Below, piece after piece: positions 1 to 7,820 of a DNA stretch of 11,550 nucleotides. A model generated the notes under the pieces. That model had not been told where the DNA came from. It searched no databases and saw nothing but the letters and a program-made list of their open reading frames with translations. Each line of letters opens with the position of its first letter. Within the stretch, counting starts at the first letter, position 1. The stretch is from contig JAOAPP010000461.1 of the NCBI GenBank assembly GCA_025462985.1, forward strand, positions 1 to 11,550, read 5' to 3'. The position numbers and the translations under genes were made by a program. This DNA comes from Bryobacterales bacterium. Lineage in GTDB: Bacteria; Acidobacteriota; Terriglobia; Bryobacterales; Bryobacteraceae.

Positions 1-42
1 ATTTCGCTGTTATAAATGACAAGTGGCGTTATCCGGAAACGT

Positions 43-73
43 AAAAACGTAAGAGTTCGGTGTTCAAGCTCTT
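43..73 (-). terminator. possible weak terminator of the antiporter gene
   Basis: Reading the minus strand past the antiporter stop, a 5-bp stem (AAGAG at 73-69 pairing with CTCTT at 55-51) is followed after two bases by five T residues (47-43). The loop is long and the stem is A/T-rich, so this is a weak candidate. The rest of 1-104 holds no credible gene; a perfect tandem copy of the 8-mer AAACGTAA lies at 37-52. Confidence 0.2.
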
Positions 74-104
74 AAACTAATGCTTATTGGGCAGCCCCCA
101 GGAA

Positions 105-1337
105 CTACGAGGTGCTGGCAGGAATGATCTCTGGAGCCTCGCGAACACAGCTGCGGTATGCGTAATTCAACAAAGGCGGGGCGATCAGCGTGGTCCCGAC
201 GGCCATGAAGACCACGGCTGCGTAAACCGGCTTGTCGACGACCCCAAGGCTCATGCCGATTTGCGCGACGACCATCCCCACTTCACCTCGCGGGATCATG
301 CCGACTCCGACGCGCAGCATGTCGGTGGGTCCTAATCGCCACGAACCGAGCGCGCAGCCTGCGAATTTGCTCAATATCGCGGCGACGAGGATGATCGCCG
401 TCATGGTCAGCGTGTGACGATTTGTGAACACCGAGAGATCAAGGTGAAGGCCGATGCCGGCGAGGAAAAAGGGAACAAGCAATTCGCCAATGCCGTGCGT
501 GAGATCGTGAACGCGTTGTTCCACGGTTTCTGAAAGCGCCATGCCGGCCAGGAAAGCCCCGACGATGGCGGCCACTCCCACATAGGTCGCGAGCAAGGAC
601 AAGCCGAACAGCAGAAAGAGCGCGAGATGGAATTGCCGCTCCGCCACGGTGAGTTTGCGCTCCACTTTGGGCATGACATGCTGCAAAGTGGATGTGCCGT
701 ACTTGGCGACGAGTAGGGTAAATCCGCCGGCGACCGCGGCCGTGGTCGCCAGTGCGCCGATCTTGACCTTTCCTTCTGCCATGCTGCTGACGAGCGCCAG
801 GACTAGCAGGCCGAGAACGTCATCAATCACGGCCGCCGCCAGGATGATCTGGCTGGCGACCTGATGGAGCAGCCCTTTCGCGGCGAGTACTTGCGCTGTG
901 ATGCCCACGCTGGTTGCGACCAGGGCTGCGCCGACGAAGATGGCCTCGATGTGAGACGCCCCCATCGCCTGCATGCACGCCCAGCCGACCAGGAAAGGAA
1001 GCAGCACGCCCGCGACCGCCACCAGAAAGGCCGTCCTGCCGACACGCATCAGGTCGGAGGCTTTCACTTCCAGCCCGACGCGGAACAGGAGAAACATCAC
1101 TCCGAGCTGAGCCAGTGCGGTGAGAACGTCATTTGCCTGAACCCAGTTCAGGACGCTGGGCCCGAGAATAACACCTGCGATGATCTCGCCGACGAGCCCC
1201 GGCTGGCCAAACGCTTCGCAGACATTGGCGAAGAGTTTGGCGGTTCCGAAAATCAGCAGCATCGTGAGCGGGAACCGCAAGGCCTGCTGTTCCGGAGAGA
1301 CAAAGAGGGCTAGCAGATGGTAAGTAGATGGCTGCAT
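105..1337 (-). CDS. CPA2-family cation:proton antiporter (KefB/NapA-like), membrane domain only
   Basis: Integral membrane protein expected to exchange a monovalent cation (Na+ or K+) for protons across the inner membrane. The 410 residues are almost wholly hydrophobic and fit a 12-13 helix CPA fold. Family signatures are visible: the first helices ending in GQPGLVGEIIAGVILGPSVL (about residues 44-63), FRVGLEV (about 85-91), the adjacent acidic pair Asp172-Asp173 in VIDDVLGLL that forms the ion site in this family, and IPRGEVGMV (about 348-356). The chain stops shortly after the last helix, so no TrkA-N/RCK or universal-stress domain is present, unlike KefB/KefC. The frame stays open upstream to 1874, but that part is antisense to gyrA and hydrophilic. 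I chose ATG 1337 because it sits just before the first helix; a clear ribosome binding site is lacking, and ATG 1262 is possible but would cut helix 1. It stands divergent from gyrA. Ion specificity cannot be read from the sequence. Confidence 0.9.
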   Translation of the reverse strand: MQPSTYHLLALFVSPEQQALRFPLTMLLIFGTAKLFANVCEAFGQPGLVGEIIAGVILGPSVLNWVQANDVLTALAQLGVMFLLFRVGLEVKASDLMRVGRTAFLVAVAGVLLPFLVGWACMQAMGASHIEAIFVGAALVATSVGITAQVLAAKGLLHQVASQIILAAAVIDDVLGLLVLALVSSMAEGKVKIGALATTAAVAGGFTLLVAKYGTSTLQHVMPKVERKLTVAERQFHLALFLLFGLSLLATYVGVAAIVGAFLAGMALSETVEQRVHDLTHGIGELLVPFFLAGIGLHLDLSVFTNRHTLTMTAIILVAAILSKFAGCALGSWRLGPTDMLRVGVGMIPRGEVGMVVAQIGMSLGVVDKPVYAAVVFMAVGTTLIAPPLLNYAYRSCVREAPEIIPASTS

Positions 1338-1444
1338 TCGGTCCGGGATCTGGCACAGGGCCCTTGGACTACCGTACCGATCTTCCAGAGCTGGTTCAAC
1401 TCCGCTCGAAAGGGCAGCTGCAAGCCGTCGAAATAAGCCGTCTC

Positions 1445-1453
1445 TGGTAAAAT
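1445..1453 (+). promoter_or_regulatory. candidate extended -10 promoter for gyrA
   Basis: TGGTAAAAT matches an extended -10 element (TG-n-TAAAAT). No convincing -35 hexamer lies 17 bp upstream. A start near 1460 would give a leader of about 73 nt before the gyrA TTG. The rest of 1338-1532 contains no gene that I can support. Confidence 0.3.
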
Positions 1454-1456
1454 AAC

Positions 1457-1465
1457 TGTATAGCA
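1457..1465 (-). promoter_or_regulatory. candidate extended -10 promoter for the antiporter gene
   Basis: On the minus strand TGCTATACA reads as an extended -10 element (TG-n-TATACA), placed back to back with the plus-strand candidate at 1445-1453. A start near 1450 would give a leader of about 113 nt before ATG 1337. No good -35 element was seen. Confidence 0.28.
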
Positions 1466-1520
1466 CCAGATCGATAAGCGTTCCTTTGCAATAACTTGCA
1501 TGCTTGCTTATCACCCCTGT

Positions 1521-1535
1521 TAGGAGTTTTTCTTG
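1521..1535 (+). promoter_or_regulatory. ribosome binding site that fixes the TTG start of gyrA
   Basis: TAGGAG at 1521-1526 lies six bases before TTG 1533. No other Shine-Dalgarno-like motif lies near an in-frame start in this area, so the rare TTG codon is the likely initiation site. Confidence 0.7.
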
Positions 1536-4043
1536 GCCGATCAAGACCAGCCTGCCAATGGTGGTTTGTTTCCACCTGGCAACACGCAAAATCTGATTCC
1601 GATCAATATCGAAGACGAGATGAAGAGCTCGTATCTCGACTACGCGATGAGCGTAATCATCGGGAGAGCTCTGCCGGACGTTCGGGACGGATTGAAGCCG
1701 GTACATCGACGCATTCTGTATGGAATGAACGAGATGGGCCTGCACTACAATCGGCCCACGCGCAAATGCGCCAGGATCGTCGGCGATGTGCTCGGTAAAT
1801 TTCACCCGCACGGTGATGCGAGTGTTTACGACTCTTTGGTGCGTATGGCGCAGCCGTTCTCCATGCGCTACCAACTGGTGGACGGCCAGGGAAACTTTGG
1901 CTCAGTCGATGGTGATCCTCCGGCGGCCATGCGGTACACCGAGGCGCGTTTGTCGCGCATCGCGGGTTCCTTGCTCGAAGACATCGACAAAGATACCGTC
2001 GATTTCCGGCCGAACTACGACGACAGCGAGGTCGAGCCCGAAGTTCTGCCGGCGCGCGTTCCGAACCTGTTGATCAACGGGTCGTCCGGCATTGCAGTGG
2101 GAATGGCTACCAACATTCCGCCGCACAATTTAAACGAAATCATCAATGCGACTATCGCACTGATTGAGGATCCTCATACGCCGATCGCGACCATTCTTGA
2201 AATGGTGCCCGGCCCCGATTTTCCAACCGGCGGGTTCCTGCTGGGGCGGCAGGGAATCCTCGAGTATTATCTGCGCGGACGGGGCAGTCTCAAAGTCCGT
2301 TCGAAGGCATCGATTGAGAAGATCGGCAAGGATCGTGAAGCGATCGTGGTCACCGAGATTCCGTACCAGGTGAACAAAGCGCGCCTGATCGCGCACGTGG
2401 CGGACCTGGTCTCGGACAAAAAGATCGAAGGCATAAGCGACGCCCGCGATGAAAGCGATCGCGACGGCATGCGCATCGTGTTCGACCTGAAGCGCGGCGA
2501 GAACGCGGAAGTCATCCTCAACAATCTGTATACGCAGACGCAGATGCAGGTGAACTTCGGCGTCATCATGCTCGCGATCGTCAACGGGCAGCCGCGTGAG
2601 ATGGGCCTGATTGACGTCATCAAGCGCTTCATCGAGCATCGCGCCGACGTGGTTCGCAGACGCACCAACTACCTGCTGCGAAAGGCGCGGGATCGCGAGC
2701 ATATCCTGCTCGGATTCCAGAAGGCGCTGGACAATCTGGATGCCGTCATTACGCTGATCCGCGCATCCAGCAGAACGGTCGAGGCTCGTGAACGACTGGT
2801 TGCGGAGTTCGAGTTTACCGAGCGGCAGGCGCAGGCGATTCTCGAACTGCAGCTGCAGCGCCTGACCGGCATGGAACGCCAGAAGATTGTGGACGAACTG
2901 GCCGAGATTCAGCGCTTGATCGGGGAATACACGGCGATTTTGGGTTCAGAGAAGGTGTTGAAAGCTCTCCTTATCAAGGAACTGAAGGAAATTCAGAAGG
3001 AGTTCGGAGATGAGCGGCGGACGCAGCTGATTGAAGACACCGGCGAGATCCGTTTGGAAGATCTGATCCAGATGGAAGATGTCGCGGTGACGGTATCGCG
3101 GGGCGGCTATCTGAAGCGCACCTCCGTCGATACGTATCAGCGACAGTCGCGGGGCGGCAAGGGCCGCATCGGCATGGGCACCCGTTCGGAAGACGTGGTG
3201 CAACACATGGTGATTGCGTCAACCCACGCTTATCTGCTGATCTTCACCAACAAGGGCCGGGTGTACTGGCTCAAGATTTACGAGATTCCGGACGCGGCGA
3301 CAACCGGGAAAGGCAAACACGTTTCGGGGCTCATCAGTCTGCAGCCGGACGAGACCGTGAAGGCGTTTCTTTCGGTGAAAGAGTTCGTGCCCGGTAAGTT
3401 CATCGTGATGGTGACGCGGCAGGGCGTCATCAAGAAATGTGAGCTGACCGAATTCGATAATCCGCTGTCCCGCGGCATCATCGCTGTGGCGCTGGACGAC
3501 GGTGACGAGTTGCTTGGCGCGACCATAACCAACGGCGACAACTTCATATTCCTGGGTTCGCATGAGGGCATGGCAATCCGCTTCAACGAAGAGGAAGTGA
3601 GACCGATGGGCCGGCAGGCTCGCGGCGTGCGCGCCATGGACCTGGACGAAGGCGATTATCTTGTCGGGCTCGAAGTTTGTGGGCGTGACGGGCTGATTCT
3701 TTCCATCTCCGATAACGGCTACGGCAAGCGGACGCCGCTTGAAGATTATCGCCTCACTGCGCGCGGTCGGAAGGGCGTCATCAATATGAAGACGTCGAAC
3801 AAGATCGGCAAGGTGGTCGGCATTCTGGGCGTTGCCGAGAGCACGGACATCATGATCATCACGAAGGATGGCAAGATGATCCGCCTGGAATCGAATGAGA
3901 TCCGGCAGGCCGGGCGTTCTACCCAGGGCGTTCGCCTGGTTCGCATGGACGACGGCGACCAGGTAGCCGCGGCTTCGGTGATACCGGACCCGGTGGACGG
4001 CGAACCGGTGAACGGCACGGCGGGCGAACTGCCCCTCCAGTAG
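1533..4043 (+). CDS. gyrA: DNA gyrase subunit A
   Basis: Breakage-rejoining subunit of DNA gyrase, which with GyrB introduces ATP-driven negative supercoils. The 836 residues are close to the usual GyrA length. Seen directly: the winged-helix region with [11 protein letters not shown] (from about residue 90), [10 protein letters not shown], and the active-site tyrosine Tyr135 in [10 protein letters not shown] (E. coli Tyr122). The coiled-coil gate follows at about 370-490, then the C-terminal six-bladed beta-pinwheel whose GyrA box reads QSRGGKG (538-544), where E. coli has QRRGGKG. Repeated blade motifs such as [15 protein letters not shown] and GKMIRLE follow. The box supports GyrA rather than ParC. 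The position of E. coli Ser83 is Ala96 and that of Asp87 is Asp100. The C-terminal tail is short, without a long acidic stretch. Initiation is at TTG with a good ribosome binding site. A small gene follows after 30 bp, probably in the same transcript. Confidence 0.97.
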   Translation: MADQDQPANGGLFPPGNTQNLIPINIEDEMKSSYLDYAMSVIIGRALPDVRDGLKPVHRRILYGMNEMGLHYNRPTRKCARIVGDVLGKFHPHGDASVYDSLVRMAQPFSMRYQLVDGQGNFGSVDGDPPAAMRYTEARLSRIAGSLLEDIDKDTVDFRPNYDDSEVEPEVLPARVPNLLINGSSGIAVGMATNIPPHNLNEIINATIALIEDPHTPIATILEMVPGPDFPTGGFLLGRQGILEYYLRGRGSLKVRSKASIEKIGKDREAIVVTEIPYQVNKARLIAHVADLVSDKKIEGISDARDESDRDGMRIVFDLKRGENAEVILNNLYTQTQMQVNFGVIMLAIVNGQPREMGLIDVIKRFIEHRADVVRRRTNYLLRKARDREHILLGFQKALDNLDAVITLIRASSRTVEARERLVAEFEFTERQAQAILELQLQRLTGMERQKIVDELAEIQRLIGEYTAILGSEKVLKALLIKELKEIQKEFGDERRTQLIEDTGEIRLEDLIQMEDVAVTVSRGGYLKRTSVDTYQRQSRGGKGRIGMGTRSEDVVQHMVIASTHAYLLIFTNKGRVYWLKIYEIPDAATTGKGKHVSGLISLQPDETVKAFLSVKEFVPGKFIVMVTRQGVIKKCELTEFDNPLSRGIIAVALDDGDELLGATITNGDNFIFLGSHEGMAIRFNEEEVRPMGRQARGVRAMDLDEGDYLVGLEVCGRDGLILSISDNGYGKRTPLEDYRLTARGRKGVINMKTSNKIGKVVGILGVAESTDIMIITKDGKMIRLESNEIRQAGRSTQGVRLVRMDDGDQVAAASVIPDPVDGEPVNGTAGELPLQ

Positions 4044-4073
4044 AAATAGATACAGCGTATGAAGGAGATCTGA

Positions 4074-4283
4074 GTGGCCGACGAGAATGGAAGTTTCGAT
4101 TGGCGCGAACAGATCCAGAAGAATTGGGAGGACCACGATCGGATTTGGCGTTCGATCGAGGCCCTCACCAATGACACGGTGAATTTGCACAAGAGTTTGG
4201 TTGCGCAAAAAGAAAACACCGACAAGCTCCTTGTTGCTCTTCGCGAGCTAATCGATCGAATACCGCCCGAGAATCTGCGGTAA
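4074..4283 (+). CDS. small coiled-coil-like protein of unknown function downstream of gyrA
   Basis: A 69-residue soluble, charged protein that I cannot assign to a named family. It begins at GTG 4074 after a strong Shine-Dalgarno sequence (GAAGGAGAT, 4061-4069; seven bases between GGAG and GTG), which argues that it is really translated. Residues from about 10 to 62 look almost continuously helical, with hydrophobic residues spaced in a heptad-like way (I14, W18, I23, I27, L31, V36, L38, L42, then LL and LI pairs near 52-59). A short dimeric or higher coiled coil is therefore likely. There is no signal peptide, cysteine or membrane segment. It lies 30 bp after gyrA and 35 bp before larE on the same strand, so it is probably co-transcribed with gyrA. 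A role in gyrase function is only a guess from position. Confidence 0.72.
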   Translation: MADENGSFDWREQIQKNWEDHDRIWRSIEALTNDTVNLHKSLVAQKENTDKLLVALRELIDRIPPENLR

Positions 4284-4306
4284 GGCTTGTCACGCCGGCA
4301 TGCCGC

Positions 4307-4312
4307 TATACT
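4307..4312 (+). promoter_or_regulatory. candidate -10 element placing transcription start at the larE start codon
   Basis: TATACT differs from the consensus -10 hexamer at one base and ends six bases before GTG 4319, so transcription could begin at the start codon itself. TTGTCA at 4287-4292 resembles a -35 element, but the 14-bp spacing is too short for a standard sigma-70 promoter. Confidence 0.25.
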
Positions 4313-4318
4313 CGGATA

Positions 4319-5188
4319 GTGGCCACACTTGTCACGCTACAGTCCACACCGGTCGAGTTTGACTCCGCCGCACTGGACGCGAAAGAGCAGGTCCTGTTTG
4401 ACTCGCTGCGGCGGCTGACGCGTGTCATCATCGCCTATTCGGGCGGTACGGATTCTGCGTATCTGGCGTGGGCGGCCCATCGGGTACTAGGCGACAACGC
4501 AATCGCCATCACGGCCGATTCCGCTTCCATCCCGACCTCTCACAAGCGGGACGCCGAGCAGTTTGCCAGGGAATGCGGCTTCCGCCACGAGTACATCGAC
4601 ACACACGAGTTCGAAAATCCTGAGTACATCAAGAACGACAAGGATCGTTGCTTTCACTGCAAGGATGAATTGTTCGTCAGGCTGGAAGATTACGCAAAAC
4701 GAACGGGCTACGCGCACATCGTCTACGGTGTGAACAAGGACGACTTGGGAGACTATCGCCCCGGACAGCGTGCCGCTCGGCTGCATGAAGTGAAAGCGCC
4801 TCTGGTGGAAGCTGCTTTGACCAAGGCGGAGATCCGCGAGCTTTCGAAACGAGCTGGACTCTCCACCTGGGACCGGCCCGCCGCTGCTTGTCTGAGTTCA
4901 CGCGTGCCATACGGAACGCCGGTGACTGTCGAGACGATCCGAACGATTGAGGAAGGCGAAGAAGCGGTTCGCGCGCTGGGCTTTCGGCAGTTTCGGGTAC
5001 GCTTCCACGGCGAACTGGTTCGAATCGAGGTGGCGAAAGAGGAAATGGCCCGCGCCCTGACAGCCGAGACCGCAGCTGCCTTCTCGCGCATTTTCAAACA
5101 GCTTGGGTTTCTGTACGTGACGCTTGATCTCGAAGGCTACCGCCAGGGATCGCTGAATGCGGCGCTTTCGAAAGCTATCGGGTCGTAG
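4319..5188 (+). CDS. larE: ATP-dependent sacrificial sulfur transferase LarE
   Basis: PP-loop enzyme that adenylates the carboxylates of pyridinium-3,5-biscarboxylic acid mononucleotide and inserts sulfur, a step in making the nickel-pincer nucleotide cofactor of lactate racemase and related LarA enzymes. It is cytoplasmic and works with LarB and LarC, neither of which is in this window. Visible features in 289 residues: the PP-loop YSGGTDS (40-46), ITADSASIP (64-72), DRCFHCKDELF with Cys111 and Cys114, DRPAAACLSSRVPYG with Cys191 at the place of the sacrificial cysteine (Cys176 in the Lactobacillus plantarum enzyme), and the C-terminal DLEGYRQGSLN typical of the family. Three cysteines are the pattern linked to LarE proteins with a [4Fe-4S] cluster, such as that of Thermotoga maritima, which can act catalytically. 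The GTG start at 4319 lacks a clear ribosome binding site; ATG 5045 is far too internal to be an alternative. The gene converges on the next gene with three bases between stops. Confidence 0.93.
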   Translation: MATLVTLQSTPVEFDSAALDAKEQVLFDSLRRLTRVIIAYSGGTDSAYLAWAAHRVLGDNAIAITADSASIPTSHKRDAEQFARECGFRHEYIDTHEFENPEYIKNDKDRCFHCKDELFVRLEDYAKRTGYAHIVYGVNKDDLGDYRPGQRAARLHEVKAPLVEAALTKAEIRELSKRAGLSTWDRPAAACLSSRVPYGTPVTVETIRTIEEGEEAVRALGFRQFRVRFHGELVRIEVAKEEMARALTAETAAAFSRIFKQLGFLYVTLDLEGYRQGSLNAALSKAIGS

Positions 5189-5202
5189 CGCTCAGGCTAC
5201 GA
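5183..5202. terminator. hairpin covering both convergent stop codons, possible bidirectional terminator
   Basis: A perfect 7-bp inverted repeat (TCGTAGC 5183-5189, GCTACGA 5196-5202) encloses a six-base loop and contains the larE TAG. The complementary stop of the convergent oxidoreductase gene (5192-5194) lies in the loop. No uninterrupted T-run follows on either strand, although 5203-5217 is pyrimidine-rich on the plus strand. A transcription-stopping role is plausible but unproven. Confidence 0.35.
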
Positions 5203-6445
5203 TCTCCATCTTCTCTGCATCCCACTGCATGATCTTCTTCTGGAAATAGCTTTCGTTCGTTAAGAGGGCCGGTCCGGCAGCCCGCAGGCCAAACGTTGCA
5301 TCCTCCACGCTCGGAGTGCCTTCCCGGATCGACTTGTAGAAGTTCCTGTGGTGTTCAAGCTGTGGCTCGGTCTTGCTGGTGTCGAACACCTCGGCCGAGC
5401 TGGGCTTCAACGCCGTCGGCGAGCTTTCGGCATGCTTTTCCTGCCACTGCTCCCGAAACTGCCTCTGGGTCTTCTCGGCAAAGCTTGAGATCGTTCCGTC
5501 AAACTGCTCCGGCCGGGGTGTGCGGTCCAGTGTGACTTCTTTGAAGGAAGCGGTCATCACCCCGTCGCTGCCGATGAACTTGACGCCGAATGACTCTTTT
5601 GTCTCGCCGCTTTTGAAATTCACGCGCAGCAGGACGTTAAACGCCGGATGGGCACTGCTCTCCGGGTAGTCTAACGTGGCGAGCATAGTGTCCGGCACAT
5701 CCCGATCGGTCCAATACCGGATGCCCCCCGTGGCGAAGACGCGACTCGGTCCCATCGAACCGGTCACAGTGTGCAGGCCGGTCAAAAGGTGAACGAAGAG
5801 GTCGCCCGCCACGCCAGTCCCGTAGTCCCTAAAATTTCTCCAGCGGAAGAAGCGGTTCGGATCCCAGGTGTGTTTCGGCGCATTGCCCTGGAAGCGATCC
5901 CAATCGCAGGTCTTCGTATCCGCATCAGTTGGGATCGAATATTCCCACGCTCCGATGGCGGAGTTGCGATCGAGCCATGCTTCCACCGAGTTCAACTGAC
6001 CAATAGCCTTCGATTCGAACAGCTCCTTGGCCTTGAGATAGGCGAGGGAACTGCGATATTGGCTGCCAACCTGAAAGACCTTGCCCGATTTGGCCTGCGC
6101 GTCGATGATGGAGCGGCCTTCCTCGATCGCGTGCACCATGGGCTTCTCACAGTAAACGTGCTTGCCGGCGTTTAGACTCTCGACCGAGATGCGGCGGTGC
6201 CAGTGATCCGGTGTGGCGATGATAACGGCGTCGATACCAGACCGGCTGACGATCTCGCGATAATCACGAGTGGTAAAGGTATCTGCGCCGTAGATCTCCT
6301 TCATATGCTGCAGACGGCCGTCATAGCAGTCACACGCGGCGACAAGCTTCACCCCCGGAAGGGAAGTGGCGAGTTTGGCATCGCCCTGGCCCATGCCTCC
6401 GGCGCCTATCAAAGCGATCTGAATGTTGCTGTTGGGTGATGGCAT
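5192..6445 (-). CDS. Gfo/Idh/MocA family oxidoreductase, cytoplasmic paralogue without Tat signal
   Basis: NAD(P)-dependent sugar or cyclitol oxidoreductase of the Gfo/Idh/MocA superfamily; the substrate cannot be read from the sequence. The 417 residues open directly with the Rossmann fold: IQIALIGAGGMG (8-19), Asp39 after strand 2, ATPDHWH (77-83), and the dinucleotide/catalytic motif EKP (100-102). The C-terminal domain contains RDYGTGVAGDLFVH (206-219), whose His is at the usual catalytic place. Start at ATG 6445: TAGGAA lies six bases upstream and its TAG is the stop codon of the upstream gene, so the two genes are probably translationally coupled (8-bp gap). An in-frame ATG at 6487 would overlap the upstream gene and has no such site. 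It aligns end to end with the upstream copy, with roughly half or more of positions identical by eye, but lacks that protein's 30-residue Tat leader. It is the last gene of a minus-strand run. A GH109-like glycosidase role is a less likely alternative. Confidence 0.9.
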   Translation of the reverse strand: MPSPNSNIQIALIGAGGMGQGDAKLATSLPGVKLVAACDCYDGRLQHMKEIYGADTFTTRDYREIVSRSGIDAVIIATPDHWHRRISVESLNAGKHVYCEKPMVHAIEEGRSIIDAQAKSGKVFQVGSQYRSSLAYLKAKELFESKAIGQLNSVEAWLDRNSAIGAWEYSIPTDADTKTCDWDRFQGNAPKHTWDPNRFFRWRNFRDYGTGVAGDLFVHLLTGLHTVTGSMGPSRVFATGGIRYWTDRDVPDTMLATLDYPESSAHPAFNVLLRVNFKSGETKESFGVKFIGSDGVMTASFKEVTLDRTPRPEQFDGTISSFAEKTQRQFREQWQEKHAESSPTALKPSSAEVFDTSKTEPQLEHHRNFYKSIREGTPSVEDATFGLRAAGPALLTNESYFQKKIMQWDAEKMEIVA

Positions 6446-6453
6446 GTGAGTTC

Positions 6454-7803
6454 CTAGGCCTTGATCGTCATCGATTGGGGATCCCACTCGACCACACGCT
6501 TTTCGAAGTAGCTGATGTTGGACAGAAGGGCTGGTCCCGCGGCGCGGAAACCGAACATGGCGTCTTCTACGGCCGGTTTGCGGGAGCGAACGGACATGGC
6601 AAAGTTCAGATGGTGATCGACGTGATCGCTGTAGTGCGGAGGCGGTTCGAAGACCTGCTCCTGGCTACTCGGCATGCTGTTTGTTGTGGGCCGGGACTGC
6701 GGGTACTTTTCGTGATACTGCTTTAGAAAGGCGTCCTGCTCGGTGCTCGAGAAAGTATCGATCGTGTAGCCGGGGTCGGACGGCTTCGGAGGCGCCGAGA
6801 GAATCACGTTTCTGCCCACGGTCATGATGCCATCGCTGCCGGTAAAGCGGAACCCTTCGCTTTCTTCCGCGCCGCTCACGAAGTTTACCCGCAGGATGAG
6901 ATTGAACGCCGGATGGCTGGAACTCTCTGGGTAGTCATAAAGACCGATGAGTACGTCGGGAACGTCGCGCCCGTCCTTCCAGAAGCGCAGGCCGCCCGTG
7001 GCAAAGACGCGGGAAGGGCCCTGCGCACCGGTGATGAAGTGCAGACCGGAGAACAGGTGAACGAAGAGGTCGCCTGCGACGCCAGTGCCGTAATCGCGGT
7101 AGCAACGCCATCGGAAGAATCGCTTCGGATCCCACTCCGTTTTGGGTGCGCGGCCTTCGAACTGGGGCCAATCGCAAGTCTGCGTGCTGGCATCCGGCGG
7201 AATCGCGTATTCCCACGCACCGGTGGCGGAGTTGCGGTCCCACCAGGCTTCCACCATGTTGAGCTTGCCGATGGCGCCGCCCTGGTAAAGTTCCTGAGCC
7301 TTCTTATAGACCAATGAACTCACCCGTTGGCTGCCGATTTGCAGGATTTGCTTCGAATCGTTTTGCGCCTGAACCACAGGAAGCCCGTCGTCGACATGCT
7401 GCACCATGGGCTTCTCGCAGTAAACATCCTTCTTCGCCTTCAGCGCATCGATCGTAATCTGCCGGTGCCAGTGGTCAGGAGCGCCGATCAGCACTGCGTC
7501 AATGTCCGGGCGCGCCAGAACCTCGTGATAATCGCGGGTCGTCAGGATATCGGGGCTGTAGACTTCTTTCATGTGCTCGAGCCGACCGTCGTAGCAGTCC
7601 GATGCCGCGACAACTCGCGTCAGCCCGGTCAGGGTCGAGCTGCGGGCGTCATTCTGCCCCATCCCACCGCAGCCGATCAGGGCAATCTGGATTTTGTCGT
7701 TCGGAGATTTGCCGGTCGACGCCTGCAACCCGTGTTTGGCGAGCAGGGGCGCCGACAGCCCCGCTGCTAACGAACTACCGAGAAAAGAACGGCGAGTGGT
7801 CAC
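6454..7803 (-). CDS. Gfo/Idh/MocA family oxidoreductase with Tat signal peptide
   Basis: Second NAD(P)-dependent Gfo/Idh/MocA family protein, 449 residues, substrate unknown. The N-terminus MTTRRSFLGSSLAAGLSAPLL is a classic twin-arginine signal (Arg4-Arg5, then S-F-L and a weakly hydrophobic Ala/Leu-rich stretch), so the folded, cofactor-loaded protein is probably exported to the periplasm. The Rossmann domain begins at IQIALIGCGGMG (38-49), with APDHWH near 108-113 and EKP at 130-132. The C-terminal domain keeps the RDYGTGVAGDLFVH motif seen in its neighbour. The start is GTG 7803; an in-frame TAA lies just upstream, so no longer protein is possible, and the Tat motif right after it supports this choice even though no clear ribosome binding site is visible. 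It begins 17 bp after the zinc ribbon gene and ends 8 bp before its paralogue, consistent with a tandem duplication inside one operon. Confidence 0.92.
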   Translation of the reverse strand: MTTRRSFLGSSLAAGLSAPLLAKHGLQASTGKSPNDKIQIALIGCGGMGQNDARSSTLTGLTRVVAASDCYDGRLEHMKEVYSPDILTTRDYHEVLARPDIDAVLIGAPDHWHRQITIDALKAKKDVYCEKPMVQHVDDGLPVVQAQNDSKQILQIGSQRVSSLVYKKAQELYQGGAIGKLNMVEAWWDRNSATGAWEYAIPPDASTQTCDWPQFEGRAPKTEWDPKRFFRWRCYRDYGTGVAGDLFVHLFSGLHFITGAQGPSRVFATGGLRFWKDGRDVPDVLIGLYDYPESSSHPAFNLILRVNFVSGAEESEGFRFTGSDGIMTVGRNVILSAPPKPSDPGYTIDTFSSTEQDAFLKQYHEKYPQSRPTTNSMPSSQEQVFEPPPHYSDHVDHHLNFAMSVRSRKPAVEDAMFGFRAAGPALLSNISYFEKRVVEWDPQSMTIKA

Positions 7804-7820
7804 TCGTTCGTTTTACCAAA

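Noticed and set aside
37..52. Tandem AAACGTAA AAACGTAA as a possible regulatory repeat or iteron
   Set aside because: There are only two short A-rich copies with no further copies nearby; chance is a sufficient explanation.
864..1313. Plus-strand frame of 149 codons opposite the antiporter
   Set aside because: The sequence is rich in Arg, His, Gln and Asp with no domain, while the opposite strand encodes a clear membrane transporter.
1338..1874. N-terminal extension of the antiporter frame on the minus strand
   Set aside because: It runs antisense through the gyrA start and early gyrA codons, is hydrophilic, and does not resemble any antiporter N-terminus.
2130..2702. Minus-strand frame of 190 codons antisense to gyrA
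   Set aside because: It has the same shadow-frame character and no family motifs.
3219..4208. Long minus-strand frame of 329 codons antisense to gyrA
   Set aside because: gyrA is certain on the other strand. The frame is a by-product of GC-rich codon use and shows no recognisable domain.
6446..6487. Earlier ATG (6487) for the downstream Gfo/Idh/MocA gene
   Set aside because: It overlaps the upstream gene by 34 bp, has no ribosome binding site and adds no signal peptide. ATG 6445 has a well-placed TAGGAA.
5787..7074. Shared 20-bp blocks as a sign of a mobile element
   Set aside because: The match falls inside a conserved protein motif of paralogous genes, so it reflects gene duplication; no transposase or terminal repeats are present.
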